A stretch of DNA of 64,000 nucleotides from Pseudonocardia humida (GCF_023898865.1 NZ_JAGSOV010000024.1:90907-154906); one strand, 5' to 3'. Shown: positions 39,565 through 49,966, counted from the first letter of the stretch. Notes: generated by a model from the sequence alone, not told the origin. Program-made: numbers and translations.

Positions 39565-40800
39565 GTGATGAGCACAGGGGTGCAGCGGCGTGCGACGCGC
39601 CCGCGGAGGGCCCTCGGGATCGCTGTGGGCGCGGCGGCAGTGGCGCTGCTCGGGCACGCGGTGGTGCTGGCGATCTGGCCGGACGCCCACACCCTGCTGA
39701 TCGACCTGGAGGTATACCGGGCGGGCGGGCGGTACCTGCTCGACGGGCGCCCCCTCTACGAGCACGGCGTCGTGCTCGACCTGCTGCCCTTCGTCTACCC
39801 GCCGGTCGCCGCGGTCCTGTTCGCCCCGCTGGCCCTGCTGCCGCTGGCCGTGCTGAAGGTCCTCTGGACCGCGCTCGGGCTGGGGCTGCTGGCTCGGGTC
39901 GCCCACCGGTGCGCGCGGGCCGTCGGGGTGCCGTCCGGGGCGCCGGCCGCGGCCGTCGTCGTGCTGGTGACGGCCGCGACGACCTGGCTCGACCCGGTGC
40001 GCACCACGCTCTACCTCGGCCAGATCAACATCGTGCTGCTCGCCCTGGTGGTCCTCGACCTGCTGGGCAGGCGGGAGAGCCGGTGGCGCGGCGTCGGCCT
40101 CGGCCTGGCCGCCGCGGTGAAGCTCACCCCGTTGCTGTTCGTCGCCTACCTGCTGCTGCGCGGGCGGTACCGGGCCGCGGCGACGGCCGTGGGCACGTTC
40201 GCCGCCGCCGGGGCCGTCGGGTTCGCGCTCGCCCCCGCCGACTCGGTCACGTACTGGCTGCGCGGCACCTTCGCCGCCGCCGACCGCATCGCCGCCGTCG
40301 ACGGCGACGCCAACCACTCGGTGAACGGCCTGGTGGCCCGCCTGCTCGGGCCCGGCCCGGTGGCCACGGTCGTCTACCTGGCCTGCGCGGCCCTCCTCGT
40401 GGCGGCGACCCTGGCGCTGGCCGTGTGGCTGGCCGCACGGGGCGAGGAACTGCTCGCGGTGAGCCTGTGCGGGCTCTGCTCGGCCGCCGCGGCGCCGTTC
40501 GCGTGGTCGCACCACTGGGTGTGGGTGGTGCCGCTGCTGGTGGCGCTGGCGGCGCGGCGGGAGTGGGTCGGGCTCGGCGTGGTCACCGGGACGACGCTGG
40601 CGGTGATCACGGCGCTGCCGGGGCCGCTGGTGGGGCCGATCCCCAGCACGGGGGTGATCTCGTTCTTCCCGGACGCCTACCTGGTGCTCTTCGTCGCGGT
40701 GCTCGGGCTGGTGGGGGTGCGGAGCGGGGCCGGCCGGGGGCCGGGAACGCGGGAGGGCCCCGCCGCGAACGGCGGAGCCCTCCCGGCGAGCAGTGCCTGA
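39565..40800 (+). CDS. GT87-family membrane glycosyltransferase (polyprenol-phosphate-mannose dependent)
   Basis: A 411-residue protein with about 10 membrane helices. The first outside loop has IDLEVYRAGGRYLLDGRPLYEH with the catalytic Asp-x-x-x-Tyr typical of GT87 mannosyltransferases (PimE family). Later VYPPVAAVLFAPLALLPL and LYLGQINIVLLALVVLDLL are family marks. It probably adds mannose to a lipoglycan from polyprenyl-phosphomannose. The stop at 40800 abuts the convergent qcrB stop at 40801 with no spacer. Confidence 0.9.
   Translation: MMSTGVQRRATRPRRALGIAVGAAAVALLGHAVVLAIWPDAHTLLIDLEVYRAGGRYLLDGRPLYEHGVVLDLLPFVYPPVAAVLFAPLALLPLAVLKVLWTALGLGLLARVAHRCARAVGVPSGAPAAAVVVLVTAATTWLDPVRTTLYLGQINIVLLALVVLDLLGRRESRWRGVGLGLAAAVKLTPLLFVAYLLLRGRYRAAATAVGTFAAAGAVGFALAPADSVTYWLRGTFAAADRIAAVDGDANHSVNGLVARLLGPGPVATVVYLACAALLVAATLALAVWLAARGEELLAVSLCGLCSAAAAPFAWSHHWVWVVPLLVALAARREWVGLGVVTGTTLAVITALPGPLVGPIPSTGVISFFPDAYLVLFVAVLGLVGVRSGAGRGPGTREGPAANGGALPASSA
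40751..40784. terminator. 15-bp hairpin with CGAA loop inside the GT87 gene end
   Basis: Arms 40751-40765 and 40770-40784 pair with one mismatch around CGAA. It lies 16 bp past the qcrB stop on the minus strand and within the last codons of the convergent gene; it probably ends the ctaE-qcrCAB transcript. Confidence 0.7.
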
Positions 40801-42516
40801 TCAGTCGGTCAGGTCCTTCGGTCGCCCGGCGTCCGGACGGCCGGCGAGGGCCTGGCGCTCCTCGACCCGGCCCACGCGGTTGGCGTCGCCGTCGTCGCCG
40901 CGGTTGCGGGCGGCCTCGAGGGCCTCCTCCTCGCGGCGCGCCTGCTCCAGGGCCGCCGTCTGCTCCGGCGGGTCCGGGGTGAGCAGCGAGCCAGGGACCG
41001 GCGCCCCGCCCATGCCCAGCTGGTTCATCCGCTTGGGCACCGGGGCGCCCTGGTACTCCAGCGGGATGGCGTGGCCGTGGTCGTCGACGCCGGCCAGCGG
41101 CTGGTGCACCTCGATGAACTCGCCGTGCGGGAGCCGCTTGATGATGCCGGTCTCGATGCCGTGCTCGAGCACCGCGCGGTCGCCGCGCTGCAGGCCCAGG
41201 CAGATCCGGTAGGTCACCCAGTAGGCGATCGGCGGGACCACCAGCAGCCCGATCCGACCCATCCACGTCGTGGCGTTGAGCGACACGTCGAAGAAGTAGG
41301 CGAACCAGTCGTTGGCCGAGGAGACCAGCAGCACGAAGTAGAACGCGATGGCCATGACGCCCAGCGACGTCCGGACCGGCACGTCCCGCGGCCGCTGCAG
41401 CAGGTTGTGCAGGGCGTTGTCCTTGGTGAAGCGCCGCTCGATGGACGGGTAGGCCCCGGCCAGGACGAAGATGACGGGCAGGAAGCCCGCCGTCGGGATG
41501 AACGTCGCCGGGATCGTGTAGTCCCCGATCGTGAACTCCCACGCGGGCCAGAGCCGGGCCATGCCGTCGGACCAGCCCATGTAGAAGTCGGGCTGGGAGC
41601 CCGCGGAGACCTGCGACGGGTTGTAGGGCCCGATGTTCCAGATCGGGTTGATCTGGAACAGGCCCGCCATGAGGCCCATGACACCGACCGAGACGGCGAA
41701 GAAGGCGCCGCCCTTGGCCGCGAACGCCGGCAGGATGCGGACGCCGACGACGTTCTTCTCGGTGCGGCCGGGGCCGGGGAACTGGGTGTGCTTCTGGTAC
41801 CAGACCAGGCCCACGTGCGCGGCGATGAGGGCCAGCAGGATGCCCGGCAGCAGCAGCACGTGCACGATGTAGAGCCGCGGGATGATCTCGGTGCCGGGGA
41901 ACTCGCTGCCGAACAGGATCCAGTTCGTCCAGGTGCCGATCACCGGGACCGAGAGCGTGATGCCGGAGGCGATCCGCAGCCCCGTGCCGGAGAGCAGGTC
42001 GTCGGGCAGGGAGTAGCCGGAGAAGCCCTCGAAGGTGCCGATGAAGATCAGCAGGATGCCGATGATCCAGTTGGCCTCGCGCGGCTTGCGGAACGCGCCG
42101 GTGAAGAACGTCCGGAACATGTGGGCGAACATCGAGGCCATGAACAGCAGCGCGGACCAGTGGTGGATCTGGCGGACGAACAGCCCGCCCCGGTACTCGA
42201 ACGAGATCTCCAGCGCGCTCTCGTACGCGCGGCTCATGTGCACGCCGCGGAGGTTGTCGAACGGGCCGTTGTAGGTGACCTCGACCATCGACGGGTCGAA
42301 GAACAATCCCAGGTAGGTGCCCGACAGCAGCAGCACGATGAAGCTGTACAGCGCGATCTCACCGAGCATGAACGACCAGTGCGTGGGGAAGACCTTGTTG
42401 AACTGCTTCCGCAGGCCGGCCGCCGGGTGGTAGCGCTGGTCCAGCTCGTCGAGGGAGGAGGCGGCCCTGGCCTTCAGGCCGCCGCTGGAGGTGGTGGGTG
42501 TCGTTATTGAGCTCAT
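40801..42516 (-). CDS. qcrB: Ubiquinol/menaquinol-cytochrome c reductase cytochrome b subunit
   Basis: A 571-residue cytochrome b of the actinobacterial bc1-aa3 supercomplex. Marks: [47 protein letters not shown] (haem His), [25 protein letters not shown], and the Qo-site PxW-like stretch. About eight membrane helices, plus the long hydrophilic C-terminus typical of actinobacteria. It oxidises menaquinol. ATG 42516 overlaps the qcrA stop (ATGA). Confidence 0.97.
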   Translation of the reverse strand: MSSITTPTTSSGGLKARAASSLDELDQRYHPAAGLRKQFNKVFPTHWSFMLGEIALYSFIVLLLSGTYLGLFFDPSMVEVTYNGPFDNLRGVHMSRAYESALEISFEYRGGLFVRQIHHWSALLFMASMFAHMFRTFFTGAFRKPREANWIIGILLIFIGTFEGFSGYSLPDDLLSGTGLRIASGITLSVPVIGTWTNWILFGSEFPGTEIIPRLYIVHVLLLPGILLALIAAHVGLVWYQKHTQFPGPGRTEKNVVGVRILPAFAAKGGAFFAVSVGVMGLMAGLFQINPIWNIGPYNPSQVSAGSQPDFYMGWSDGMARLWPAWEFTIGDYTIPATFIPTAGFLPVIFVLAGAYPSIERRFTKDNALHNLLQRPRDVPVRTSLGVMAIAFYFVLLVSSANDWFAYFFDVSLNATTWMGRIGLLVVPPIAYWVTYRICLGLQRGDRAVLEHGIETGIIKRLPHGEFIEVHQPLAGVDDHGHAIPLEYQGAPVPKRMNQLGMGGAPVPGSLLTPDPPEQTAALEQARREEEALEAARNRGDDGDANRVGRVEERQALAGRPDAGRPKDLTD

Positions 42517-43673
42517 GACCCGTGGATCTCCCAGAAGGACGGCCCGATGGCCTCGGGGAAGTCCCCCGTGGCTACGAGGTAACCCTCGTCATTCACTGTA
42601 ATGGGCAGTTGGGGGAGCGGGCGCGCCGCCGGACCGAAGACCGGCTTGGCGTACTCGGTGGCGATGAACTGCGACTGGTGGCACGGGCAGAGGATCCGCT
42701 GGGTCTGCGACTCGTAGAGCGAGGTCGGGCAGCCCAGGTGCGTGCAGATCTTGGAGAAGGCGTAGTAGTCGCCGTAGTGGAAGTCCTCCTGGCCCTCCCG
42801 CAGCACCACCGGCGTGCCCGGGCGCAGGCGGATCAGCATGACCGGGTTGTCCGCCCGGCGCAGCGCCCGGATCAGCGCCTCCTCGTCGCCGCGCTCGGAC
42901 TCGCGGAACGGGAACACCGTCATCATCGAGCCCGGGTCCTGGTCCTCGGGGCGGACCAGGGCGATCTCGTGCGGGTCGCCGGTGTCGTAGCGCAGGTAGA
43001 CCGTCTCACCGTTGACCGGCTTCCATCCGGTCACCCACAGCGCCGCCTCCTCGCGGCCCTTCCACGGGTCGCGGACGAGCGGGGCGACCGCGGCCAGGCC
43101 CAGCCCGAGGCCGAAGACGCCCGCCGCGAGACCGGCGGTGCGCTTGATCAGCGAGCGGCGGGCGATGTCGGTGTCCTTGCCCGCCTTGGCCAGCTGGGCC
43201 ATGACCGTGCGGCGGGCGACCTCATCGGACGCGCCGTCGTGGCGCTGCTGCACCGAGACCTCGTCCGGGAAGAACTTCTTCACGTACGAGATGACGCCGA
43301 TGCCCAGGGCCAGCACGGCCATGCCGAAGGTGAAGCCGACCAGCGGCGTGTAGTACGAGTACAGCGCGTAGCCGGGGTCGCCGGGGGCCTTGTACTCGAA
43401 CGGCCAGAACAGGAAGACCCCGATGAAGGCGACCGCGCTCAGCGCCGAGATCAGGAACCACATCGCCACCGCGCGCTCGGCGCGCTTCTCGGCGCGGGTG
43501 CCCGGGATCGGGAACTTGCGCTGGTTGTGGACGATCTCGACGTCGTCGAGGTTGGCCGCGAGGGTCGCCAGCTGCTCCTGGTCCATGTCGGCCAGCTCGG
43601 CGGCGGACGGCGTGCGCGGCGGGTGCGGGTTCTCCGCGCCCAGCGGTGGTGGGTCGTGGCGCGAGGTGGTCAT
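42513..43673 (-). CDS. qcrA: Rieske iron-sulfur subunit of the bc1 complex
   Basis: A 386-residue Rieske protein with three membrane helices in the first ~210 residues ([64 protein letters not shown]), as in other actinobacterial QcrA. The 2Fe-2S ligands are in [11 protein letters not shown] and [11 protein letters not shown] 43673 overlaps the qcrC stop. It carries electrons from menaquinol to QcrC. Confidence 0.97.
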   Translation of the reverse strand: MTTSRHDPPPLGAENPHPPRTPSAAELADMDQEQLATLAANLDDVEIVHNQRKFPIPGTRAEKRAERAVAMWFLISALSAVAFIGVFLFWPFEYKAPGDPGYALYSYYTPLVGFTFGMAVLALGIGVISYVKKFFPDEVSVQQRHDGASDEVARRTVMAQLAKAGKDTDIARRSLIKRTAGLAAGVFGLGLGLAAVAPLVRDPWKGREEAALWVTGWKPVNGETVYLRYDTGDPHEIALVRPEDQDPGSMMTVFPFRESERGDEEALIRALRRADNPVMLIRLRPGTPVVLREGQEDFHYGDYYAFSKICTHLGCPTSLYESQTQRILCPCHQSQFIATEYAKPVFGPAARPLPQLPITVNDEGYLVATGDFPEAIGPSFWEIHGS

Positions 43674-44530
43674 GACTTGGCTCCCAGCCAGAGTGCGAAG
43701 CCGATCATGCCGGCGAGGCCGACGATGAAGGCGATCAGGCCCTCGGAGACGGGGCCGATACCGCCCAGCGGGTTGCCGCCGGGGTTGTTGTTCTCGCCCC
43801 GGACGGACTCGACGTAGGCGATGATGTCCATCTTCTCCTCCCGCGTGAGCTGGCGGTCGGAGAACTTGGGCATGTTCTGCGGGCCGGTGAGCATGGCCGC
43901 GTAGATGATGTCCGGCTCGGCCGGGTCGAGCGACGGGGCGTACTTGCCCGACGACAGCGCACCGCCGCGGCCGGTGAAGTTGTGGCAGGACGCGCAGTTG
44001 AGGCGGAACAGCTCGCCCCCGCGGGCGGGGTTCTCGCCGATCAGCTGCTCGCCCTCCCTGGTGGGCAGGGTCGGGCCGCCGCCGTTGGCCTGGATGTAGG
44101 CGCCCAGCGCCTCCAGGTTCGCGGCGCCCTCCTCGGTGTTCGGGTCGAACTGCGGGACCGGGGGCTTGCGGTGCGCCTGGGCCTCCTGGCGGGCCAGCGG
44201 CATCCGGCCGGTGGAGACCTGGAACCAGACCGCGGCGTCGCCGACGCCGATCAGGCTCGGACCACGGTCCTGCACGCCCTGCAGGTTGCCGCCGTGGCAG
44301 GTGATGCAGGCGTTGTTGTAGAGCTGCTGACCCTGTGCGATGAGCGCGGTGTCCTCGCTCTGCGCCTGCGCCACGTTGGCGGCCGGGGTGAGCGCCACGT
44401 ACGCGCCACCCGCGACGAGCAGCCCGATGCCCAGCGCGGCCGCGCCGGCGATCCGCCGGCGGAACCGGGTGCGGGGCCCTCTGCCGGCACTGGGCTGCGG
44501 CGTCGGGGGAGGGGGTGTGGTGGTGGTCAT
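43670..44530 (-). CDS. qcrC: Di-haem cytochrome c subunit of the bc1 complex
   Basis: A 286-residue membrane-anchored cytochrome cc. N-terminal helix [22 protein letters not shown], two haem sites CITCH (~76) and CASCH (~178), and a C-terminal helix [22 protein letters not shown]. The second haem replaces the soluble cytochrome c in actinobacteria. ATG 44530 is followed by a Thr/Pro-rich leader. It follows ctaE at 25 bp. Confidence 0.97.
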   Translation of the reverse strand: MTTTTPPPPTPQPSAGRGPRTRFRRRIAGAAALGIGLLVAGGAYVALTPAANVAQAQSEDTALIAQGQQLYNNACITCHGGNLQGVQDRGPSLIGVGDAAVWFQVSTGRMPLARQEAQAHRKPPVPQFDPNTEEGAANLEALGAYIQANGGGPTLPTREGEQLIGENPARGGELFRLNCASCHNFTGRGGALSSGKYAPSLDPAEPDIIYAAMLTGPQNMPKFSDRQLTREEKMDIIAYVESVRGENNNPGGNPLGGIGPVSEGLIAFIVGLAGMIGFALWLGAKS

Positions 44531-44555
44531 CGGTGCGTCTTCTCGCCCTCGACGG

Positions 44556-45161
44556 TCAGCGGATGAAGTAGATGACGGCGAACAGGCCGATCCAGACGAC
44601 GTCGACGAAGTGCCAGTAGTACGACACGACGATCGCCGCGGTGGCCTGCTGCGGGGTGAACTTGCTGAGCTTGGTGCGGATCATCAGGTAGACGAACGCG
44701 ACCAGCCCGCCGGTGACGTGCAGACCGTGGAAGCCGGTGGCGAGGTAGAAGACCGTGCCGTAGGCCCCGGACGAGATCGTGGTGCCCTCGTGGACCAGCT
44801 GGACGTACTCGTACACCTGCCCCAGCACGAAGAACGTGCCCATCGCCAGGGTGATCATGTACCAGCGGCGCAGCCCGAACACGTCGCCGCGCTCCGCCGC
44901 GAACACGCCGAACTGGCAGGTGAACGACGAGGCCACCAGGACGATCGTCACCGCCAGCGCGTACGGCACGTTGAGGTGGGTGGGCTCCGGCGGCCAGCCC
45001 TCGGTCGGGGCCACCTGCGCGCGCGCGGTGAAGTAGATCGCGAAGAGCCCGGCGAAGAACATCAGCTCGCTGGACAGCCAGACGATCGTGCCAACGCTGA
45101 CCAGGTTCGGGCGATTCAGCGAGTGGATGCGCGCGCTGATCGTGGGGGCGGCTGTCGTCAC
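44556..45161 (-). CDS. ctaE: Cytochrome c oxidase subunit III
   Basis: A 201-residue subunit III with about five membrane helices, the actinobacterial short form. Marks: [47 protein letters not shown] and [22 protein letters not shown]. First gene of the ctaE-qcrCAB operon. GTG 45161 lies 6 nt after CATAAT, so the mRNA is probably leaderless; two 19-bp direct repeats lie just upstream. Confidence 0.97.
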   Translation of the reverse strand: MTTAAPTISARIHSLNRPNLVSVGTIVWLSSELMFFAGLFAIYFTARAQVAPTEGWPPEPTHLNVPYALAVTIVLVASSFTCQFGVFAAERGDVFGLRRWYMITLAMGTFFVLGQVYEYVQLVHEGTTISSGAYGTVFYLATGFHGLHVTGGLVAFVYLMIRTKLSKFTPQQATAAIVVSYYWHFVDVVWIGLFAVIYFIR

Positions 45162-45167
45162 CGGGGC

Positions 45168-45173
45168 ATTATG
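45168..45173 (-). promoter_or_regulatory. -10 element CATAAT of the ctaE-qcrCAB operon
   Basis: The closest match to TATAAT in this region, 6 nt before the ctaE GTG on the minus strand. Confidence 0.6.
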
Positions 45174-45185
45174 ACCCCCGGCCAA

Positions 45186-45232
45186 CTTCTACGGCCTGTC
45201 GGGGACGGTGTTTCTTCTACAACATGTCGGGG
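45186..45232. promoter_or_regulatory. Two 19-bp direct repeats upstream of the ctaE promoter
   Basis: CTTCTACGGCCTGTCGGGG (45186-45204) and CTTCTACAACATGTCGGGG (45214-45232) agree at 16 of 19 positions and are 28 bp apart. They lie 13-59 bp upstream of the -10 hexamer, a place typical of activator or repressor sites. Confidence 0.6.
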
Positions 45233-45314
45233 GTGGCGTGCCGCCCTGTGCCGCCGGGTGCCGACGGCCGGGGACCCGGCCCGGTTCCCGGGCGTGCGGT
45301 CTAGAGTTCGGGCC

Positions 45315-45746
45315 GTGAGCAGCCCCGTCGCCCGCCCTGGCCTGACCGTGCTGGTGTTCAGCCACCGACCCGAGGTCAGGGAGGCCATCACCACGGCCGT
45401 CGGCCGTCGGCCGGCGGCCGACCTGGGCCGCGTCAGCTTCCTGGAGGCGAGCGGGATCGCCGAGGTGCTGGCCGCCGCCGACGCCGGCCGCATCGACCTG
45501 GCCATCCTCGACGGCGAAGCGCAGCCCACCGGGGGGATGGGGATCTCGCGGCAGCTGAAGAACGAGATCGACGACTGCCCGCCCATCATCGTCACCGCCC
45601 GCCGCCGCGACGACCGCTGGCTGGCCACGTGGTCGCAGGCCGACGCGGTGCTGGTGCACCCGCTCGACCCGCTGACCGCCGCCGAGACCGTCGCCGACGT
45701 GCTGCGCCGCGCCGGCAGCGGCGCCGACGCCGCCCTGCGCGGCTGA
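45315..45746 (+). CDS. Receiver-like regulatory protein (pseudo-response regulator)
   Basis: A 143-residue single-domain protein with a CheY-like fold order: [76 protein letters not shown]. The phospho-acceptor Asp would be in LAILDGE; the acidic pair normally at the first strand (ED/DD) is absent (FSH instead), so phosphorylation is doubtful. GTG 45315 lies 7 nt after TAGAGT (45302-45307). trpD follows 7 bp later. Confidence 0.8.
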   Translation: MSSPVARPGLTVLVFSHRPEVREAITTAVGRRPAADLGRVSFLEASGIAEVLAAADAGRIDLAILDGEAQPTGGMGISRQLKNEIDDCPPIIVTARRRDDRWLATWSQADAVLVHPLDPLTAAETVADVLRRAGSGADAALRG

Positions 45747-45753
45747 CCGGACC

Positions 45754-46797
45754 GTGGGCGACGCGCTGAGCTGGCCGGGGCTGCTGCGGCGGCTGCTGAG
45801 CGGCGAGAACCTGTCCACCGAGGACACGGCCTGGGTGATGGACCGGGTGCTGTCCGACGAGGCGAGCCCGGTGCAGCTGGCCGGGTTCCTGGTCGCGCTG
45901 CGGGCCAAGGGGGAGACCCCCGACGAGGTCGCCGGGCTGGCCGCGGCGATGCTGCAGCACGCCCGGCGCGTGGACGTGCCGGTGCGCGCGGTCGACGTCG
46001 TCGGCACCGGCGGCGACCAGGCCAACACCGTCAACATCTCGTCGATGGCCGCCGTCGTGGTGGCGGCCGCCGGGGTGCCGGTGGTCAAGCACGGCAACCG
46101 GGCGGCGTCGTCGGCCACGGGCACGGCCGACGTCCTGGAGGCGCTCGGGATCGCGATCGACCTGCCGTCGGACGGCGTCGCGGCCTGCGTGGCCGAGGTC
46201 GGCATCGGGTTCTGCTTCGCCCGGGTGTTCCACCCGGCCATGCGCCACGCCGGCCCGGTGCGCGCCGAGCTCGGCGTGCCGACCGCGATGAACCTGCTCG
46301 GTCCGCTGACCAACCCGGCGCAACCGGCCGCGGGCCTGGTGGGCTGCGCCGACTCCCGGCTGGCCCCGGTGATCGCCGAGGTGTTCGCGTCGCGCGGCGC
46401 GTCGGCGCTGGTCGTGCGCGGCGACGACGGCCTCGACGAGCTGACCACCACCACGACGAGCACTGTCCGGGTGGTGGGCGACGGCGAGGTCCGCACGTTC
46501 TCGCTCGACCCGAGCGCCTTCGGGATCGCCCCGGCCACCCGCGAGGACCTCCGCGGTGGCGACGCCGCGGCCAACGCCCGGGCCTTCCGCGACGTCCTCG
46601 CCGGCGGCCCCGGCCCGGTGCGCGACGCCGTGCTGCTGAACGCGGCCGGCGCGGTGGTGGCCTTCGACGGGCCGCACGCCGACCCGCTGGCCGCCTTCCC
46701 CGCCGCGCTCGACCGGGTGGCGGCGGCCGTCGACTCCGGTGCGGCCACCCGGCTGCTCGCCCGGTGGGCCGAGTTCTCGACCGCCCGTCGCAGGTGA
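45754..46797 (+). CDS. trpD: Anthranilate phosphoribosyltransferase
   Basis: A 347-residue TrpD, normal length, second step of tryptophan synthesis from chorismate. PRPP motif [17 protein letters not shown] (~71-87); [21 protein letters not shown] for anthranilate and Mg2+; [16 protein letters not shown]; and the acidic [13 protein letters not shown] 45754 is 7 bp after the receiver-like gene, so they are probably co-transcribed. Other trp genes are not in this window. Confidence 0.97.
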   Translation: MGDALSWPGLLRRLLSGENLSTEDTAWVMDRVLSDEASPVQLAGFLVALRAKGETPDEVAGLAAAMLQHARRVDVPVRAVDVVGTGGDQANTVNISSMAAVVVAAAGVPVVKHGNRAASSATGTADVLEALGIAIDLPSDGVAACVAEVGIGFCFARVFHPAMRHAGPVRAELGVPTAMNLLGPLTNPAQPAAGLVGCADSRLAPVIAEVFASRGASALVVRGDDGLDELTTTTTSTVRVVGDGEVRTFSLDPSAFGIAPATREDLRGGDAAANARAFRDVLAGGPGPVRDAVLLNAAGAVVAFDGPHADPLAAFPAALDRVAAAVDSGAATRLLARWAEFSTARRR

Positions 46798-46810
46798 CCT
46801 GCATCACCTG
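46791..46810. promoter_or_regulatory. Inverted repeat CAGGTGA-N6-TCACCTG at the trpD stop
   Basis: Perfect 7-bp arms (46791-46797, 46804-46810). The first arm contains the trpD stop codon. It could be a short terminator or an operator for the methyltransferase gene that begins 100 bp later. Confidence 0.4.
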
Positions 46811-46909
46811 ACGGCGCAGTGGGTGGTCCGACAGGGTGAACCGCCGGAGTCACCGGCTGTGACCCTACGGTTTCGGCGCCGACGGGTCGCCCACGACGGG
46901 AGCTGCCGC

Positions 46910-47704
46910 GTGTCCGAGGACCACCGGGTGGATCTGCGCACCGACGTGCCACACGGTGCCCGCATCTGGAACTACTGGCTGGGCGGCAAGGACAACTTCG
47001 CGGCCGACCGCGCGGTGGGCGACGCCGTGAAGGCGGCCGCCCCCGCCGTCGCCGACTACGCCGTCCGGTCGCGTGGCTTCCTCGCCCGCGCGGTGCGCTG
47101 TCTGGCCGAGTCCGGCGTGCGCCAGTACCTCGACATCGGCACCGGCCTGCCGACCGCGCAGAACACCCACGAGGTGGCCCAGTCCGTCGCGCCCGACGCG
47201 AAGGTCGTCTACGTGGACAACGACCCGCTCGTGCTCGCGCACGCGCGGGCCCTCCTGCGCAGCACCAGCGCCGAGGGCGACACCCTCTACGTCGACGCCG
47301 ACTACCGGCGCCCCGACGAGATCATCGAGGGCGCCGCAGAGCTGCTCGACCTCGACCGCCCCGTCGCCGTGCTCTTCATGGGCGTCCTCGGCTACCTCGA
47401 CGACGCCGACGAGGCCCACTCCGTCGTCCACCGGGTGCTGGAGGCGGTGCCGCCGGGCAGCTACCTCGCCCTGTGGGACGGCACCGACACCAGCCCGATG
47501 ATCCGCGCGGCCGCCGCCGTCCAGGCCGGCATGGGCTCGCCGTACCGGCTGCGCCGCGTCGACCAGATCGAGCGCTGGTTCGACGGCCTGGAGCTGGTCG
47601 AACCTGGGCTGGTGCCGATCACCAGCTGGCGGCCGGCCGACCCCGCCGACGGGCCGGTCGGGCCCATCGACGCCTACGGCGGGGTCGCCCGCAAGCCGGC
47701 CTAG
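46910..47704 (+). CDS. SAM-dependent methyltransferase (DUF574/PF04672 type)
   Basis: About 264 residues. Typical of this large actinobacterial family: VPHGARIWNYWLGGKDNFAADRAVG at the start, the SAM-binding YLDIGTGLPTAQNTHEVAQ, VVYVDNDPLVLAHARALL, AVLFMGVLGYL, and IERWFDGLELVEPGLVPITSWRP. The methyl acceptor is unknown. GTG 46910 is chosen because the family starts close to it; GTG 46859 is in frame. Its stop shares CTAG with the convergent gene's stop. Confidence 0.93.
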   Translation: MSEDHRVDLRTDVPHGARIWNYWLGGKDNFAADRAVGDAVKAAAPAVADYAVRSRGFLARAVRCLAESGVRQYLDIGTGLPTAQNTHEVAQSVAPDAKVVYVDNDPLVLAHARALLRSTSAEGDTLYVDADYRRPDEIIEGAAELLDLDRPVAVLFMGVLGYLDDADEAHSVVHRVLEAVPPGSYLALWDGTDTSPMIRAAAAVQAGMGSPYRLRRVDQIERWFDGLELVEPGLVPITSWRPADPADGPVGPIDAYGGVARKPA

Positions 47705-47979
47705 TCCAGCCCGACGGAGAACGCGGCCTCGGTGTCGCGCTGGCTGTAGGACCGGAACGCGATGTGGGTGTCGGTGCTGCGCACGCCGTCCACCTTGCTC
47801 AGCCCGCCGGCGATCACGTCGGCCAGCTGCTCGTGCTCGCGGACCCGGACGATCGCCACCAGGTCGACGTCACCCGCGCAGGAGTAGACCTCGGAGACGC
47901 CGTCGAGGTCGGCGATGGCCTGGGCGGTCTCCGGGATGCGGTCGGCAGCGGTGTGCACCAGGACGAACGCGGTGATCAC
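47701..47979 (-). CDS. Stand-alone Lrp/AsnC ligand-binding (RAM/SAM) domain protein
   Basis: A 92-residue protein: ITAFVLVHTAADRIPETAQAIADLDGVSEVYSCAGDVDLVAIVRV and VDGVRSTDTHIAFRSYS, the α/β fold of the Lrp effector domain without the HTH. Such proteins may bind amino acids and modulate full-length Lrp regulators. GTG 47979 has AGGAG 6 nt upstream. It lies tail-to-tail with the methyltransferase gene, sharing four bases. Confidence 0.92.
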   Translation of the reverse strand: MITAFVLVHTAADRIPETAQAIADLDGVSEVYSCAGDVDLVAIVRVREHEQLADVIAGGLSKVDGVRSTDTHIAFRSYSQRDTEAAFSVGLD

Positions 47980-48117
47980 GGACGGCTCCTCTGGTCGTGC
48001 GGCGGGGTACGGGCGAACGCTAGTGCCCGCGGGCGCCGATGTCCGACCCTCCGGCCACCCCGGGCTGGTGTCGATCATGTTCCGGTGGTCCTCAGGCCCG
48101 GAGCGGGCCGGAGCGGG

Positions 48118-49860
48118 CTAGTCGAGCCCCGCCTCCTCGGGATGACCCCGCACCGGTCGCGCCCGCTCGGCCCACGGCAGCCACGACGCGGCCCCGCGGG
48201 CGGGCTCTCCCCACGCCGGGTCGGCCCGGACGAGCCGGGTGCCGCCGGTGGTGAGCCAGCGGTGCAGCAGGTGCACCTCATCGGCGGGGGCGCCGCGCAG
48301 CGGGCCGTCGCCGGGCAGGACGGTCTGCGCGCCCAGGCACAGGGCGTCGATCACCGGCATGGGGGGCACGCCGCGGCGGGCGACGCCGGCGGCGGCCAGG
48401 CGGCCGTGGCGCACGACGGCGACCTCCCAGCCGCCCGCGCCGTCGGGTCGGGCGCCCACCAGCTCGGTGATGGCGGCCAGCGCGGCCAGCCGCTGGGAGC
48501 GGTGCAGGCCCAGGATCAGGCCGGTCAGCTGGTCGCGGTGGGTGGCGGCCTTCTCGAAGCGGCCGCGCTCGCCGAGGTCGTGGACTCGGTCGGCGAGCCT
48601 GCGCAGGGCGGTGTCGTCGGCGCCGCCGGTGAGCTCGCGCAGGGCGCGCACGCCGGGTTCGTACTCCTGGGGCGTCTGCAGGCCGGCGCACGGCGCCGCG
48701 CAGCGCCCGATCTCGTGCAGCGCGCACGGCGTCGCGGCGGCGCCGCGGGCCGGGATCCGCTGGGTGCACGGGCGCAGCGGCACCGCGTCGAGCAGGGTGT
48801 CGACCGCGGAGGCGGCGGCCTGGCGGGAGCGGAACGGGCCCATCGCGCCGTCGCGGGCGGTGGTGACGACCGACAGCCGGGGGAACGCCTCGCTGGTGGG
48901 CACGACCCACCAGCCCCGGTGGGGCCGGCGCGAGCGGCGGTTGTAGCGCGGCTGGTGGGCGGCGATGAGGCGCAGCTCGCGCACCCCGGCCTCCAGCGCG
49001 TGCGCGCAGACGACGGTGTCGACGCGCTCGGCGAGCGCGACCATGTCGCGGATGCGGCGGCGGCGCTCGCCTGCGGTGAAGTAGCTGCGCACGCGGCGGT
49101 GCAGGTCGCCGCTGGTGCCGACGTAGAGCACCTCGTCGCGCGGCCCGCGGAACAGGTACACGCCCGGCGCCGACGGCACGTCGCGGGCCAGCTCGCGCTT
49201 GCGCCGCTGCCCCGACGTCGGCCGGTGCGGGGCCGACTCGCGGGTCAGCGCGAGCAGCTCCTCGAGGCTCTGCACCCCGAGGTTGCCGACCCGCTCCAGC
49301 AGCCGGTGCAGCACCTCGACGGTGGCGCGGGCGTCGGCCAGCGCCCGGTGGGTGGGGGTGGTCTCGGTGCCGAACAGCCGGGCCAGCGCCCCGAGCCGGA
49401 CGCTGGGGGCCTCGTCGTGGGGCAGCACGGCGCGGGCGAGGCGGGCCGTGCACAGCACCGGCGGCCGGGGCCAGACCTGGCCGTGGCGCTCGCAGGCCGC
49501 GCGCAGGAAGCCGGAGTCGAACGGGGCGTTGTGCGCCACCAGCACGGCGCCGCGCAGGAACTCCAGCACGTCCGGCAGCACGGCGGGCAGCCGCGGCGCA
49601 CCGGAGATCATGGCGGTGGTGATGCCGGTGAGCGCGACGATGTGGGGGGCGAGCCCGGTGCCCGGGTCGACCAGGGTGGCCAACTCGCCGATCCGCTCGC
49701 CGCCGCGCACCTTGACCGCGCCGATCTCGGTGATCGCGTCGGTGCGGTTGGAGCCGCCCGTGGTCTCCAGGTCGAGCACGACGAAGGTCACCTCGCGCAG
49801 CGGGGTGCCGAGCTCGTCGAAGGAGAGTTGGGGAGCGCCGCGGTTCGTTCCTTCGGGCAC
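48118..49860 (-). CDS. DEDDh 3'-5' exonuclease fused to UvrC-like GIY-YIG module
   Basis: A 580-residue fusion. Residues ~20-185: DnaQ-like exonuclease with VVLDLETTGG (DxE), HNAPFDSGFL, and THRALADARATVEVLHRLL (HxxxxD). Residues ~225-310: GIY-YIG domain with APGVYLFRGPRDEVLYVGTSGDLHRRV. The rest resembles UvrC beyond its nuclease, with clustered cysteines (LRPCTQRI, PCALHEIGRCAAPCAG) that may hold an Fe-S cluster. Widespread in actinobacteria; role in repair is likely but not established. GTG 49860 lies 8 nt after TAGCGT on the minus strand. Confidence 0.93.
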   Translation of the reverse strand: MPEGTNRGAPQLSFDELGTPLREVTFVVLDLETTGGSNRTDAITEIGAVKVRGGERIGELATLVDPGTGLAPHIVALTGITTAMISGAPRLPAVLPDVLEFLRGAVLVAHNAPFDSGFLRAACERHGQVWPRPPVLCTARLARAVLPHDEAPSVRLGALARLFGTETTPTHRALADARATVEVLHRLLERVGNLGVQSLEELLALTRESAPHRPTSGQRRKRELARDVPSAPGVYLFRGPRDEVLYVGTSGDLHRRVRSYFTAGERRRRIRDMVALAERVDTVVCAHALEAGVRELRLIAAHQPRYNRRSRRPHRGWWVVPTSEAFPRLSVVTTARDGAMGPFRSRQAAASAVDTLLDAVPLRPCTQRIPARGAAATPCALHEIGRCAAPCAGLQTPQEYEPGVRALRELTGGADDTALRRLADRVHDLGERGRFEKAATHRDQLTGLILGLHRSQRLAALAAITELVGARPDGAGGWEVAVVRHGRLAAAGVARRGVPPMPVIDALCLGAQTVLPGDGPLRGAPADEVHLLHRWLTTGGTRLVRADPAWGEPARGAASWLPWAERARPVRGHPEEAGLD

Positions 49861-49868
49861 GGGCGCGG

Positions 49869-49874
49869 ACGCTA
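49869..49874 (-). promoter_or_regulatory. -10-like element TAGCGT for the DEDDh-UvrC gene
   Basis: Minus-strand TAGCGT, 8 nt before GTG 49860, leaderless layout. Confidence 0.5.
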
Positions 49875-49966
49875 ACCGGCCGCACCGACAGAACCCCGAC
49901 GGGCGTCGGAGCGCCCTGGATCGATCAGCCTGCCGCGCGTCATCTGTGGACCGGCCCTTACCCAAG

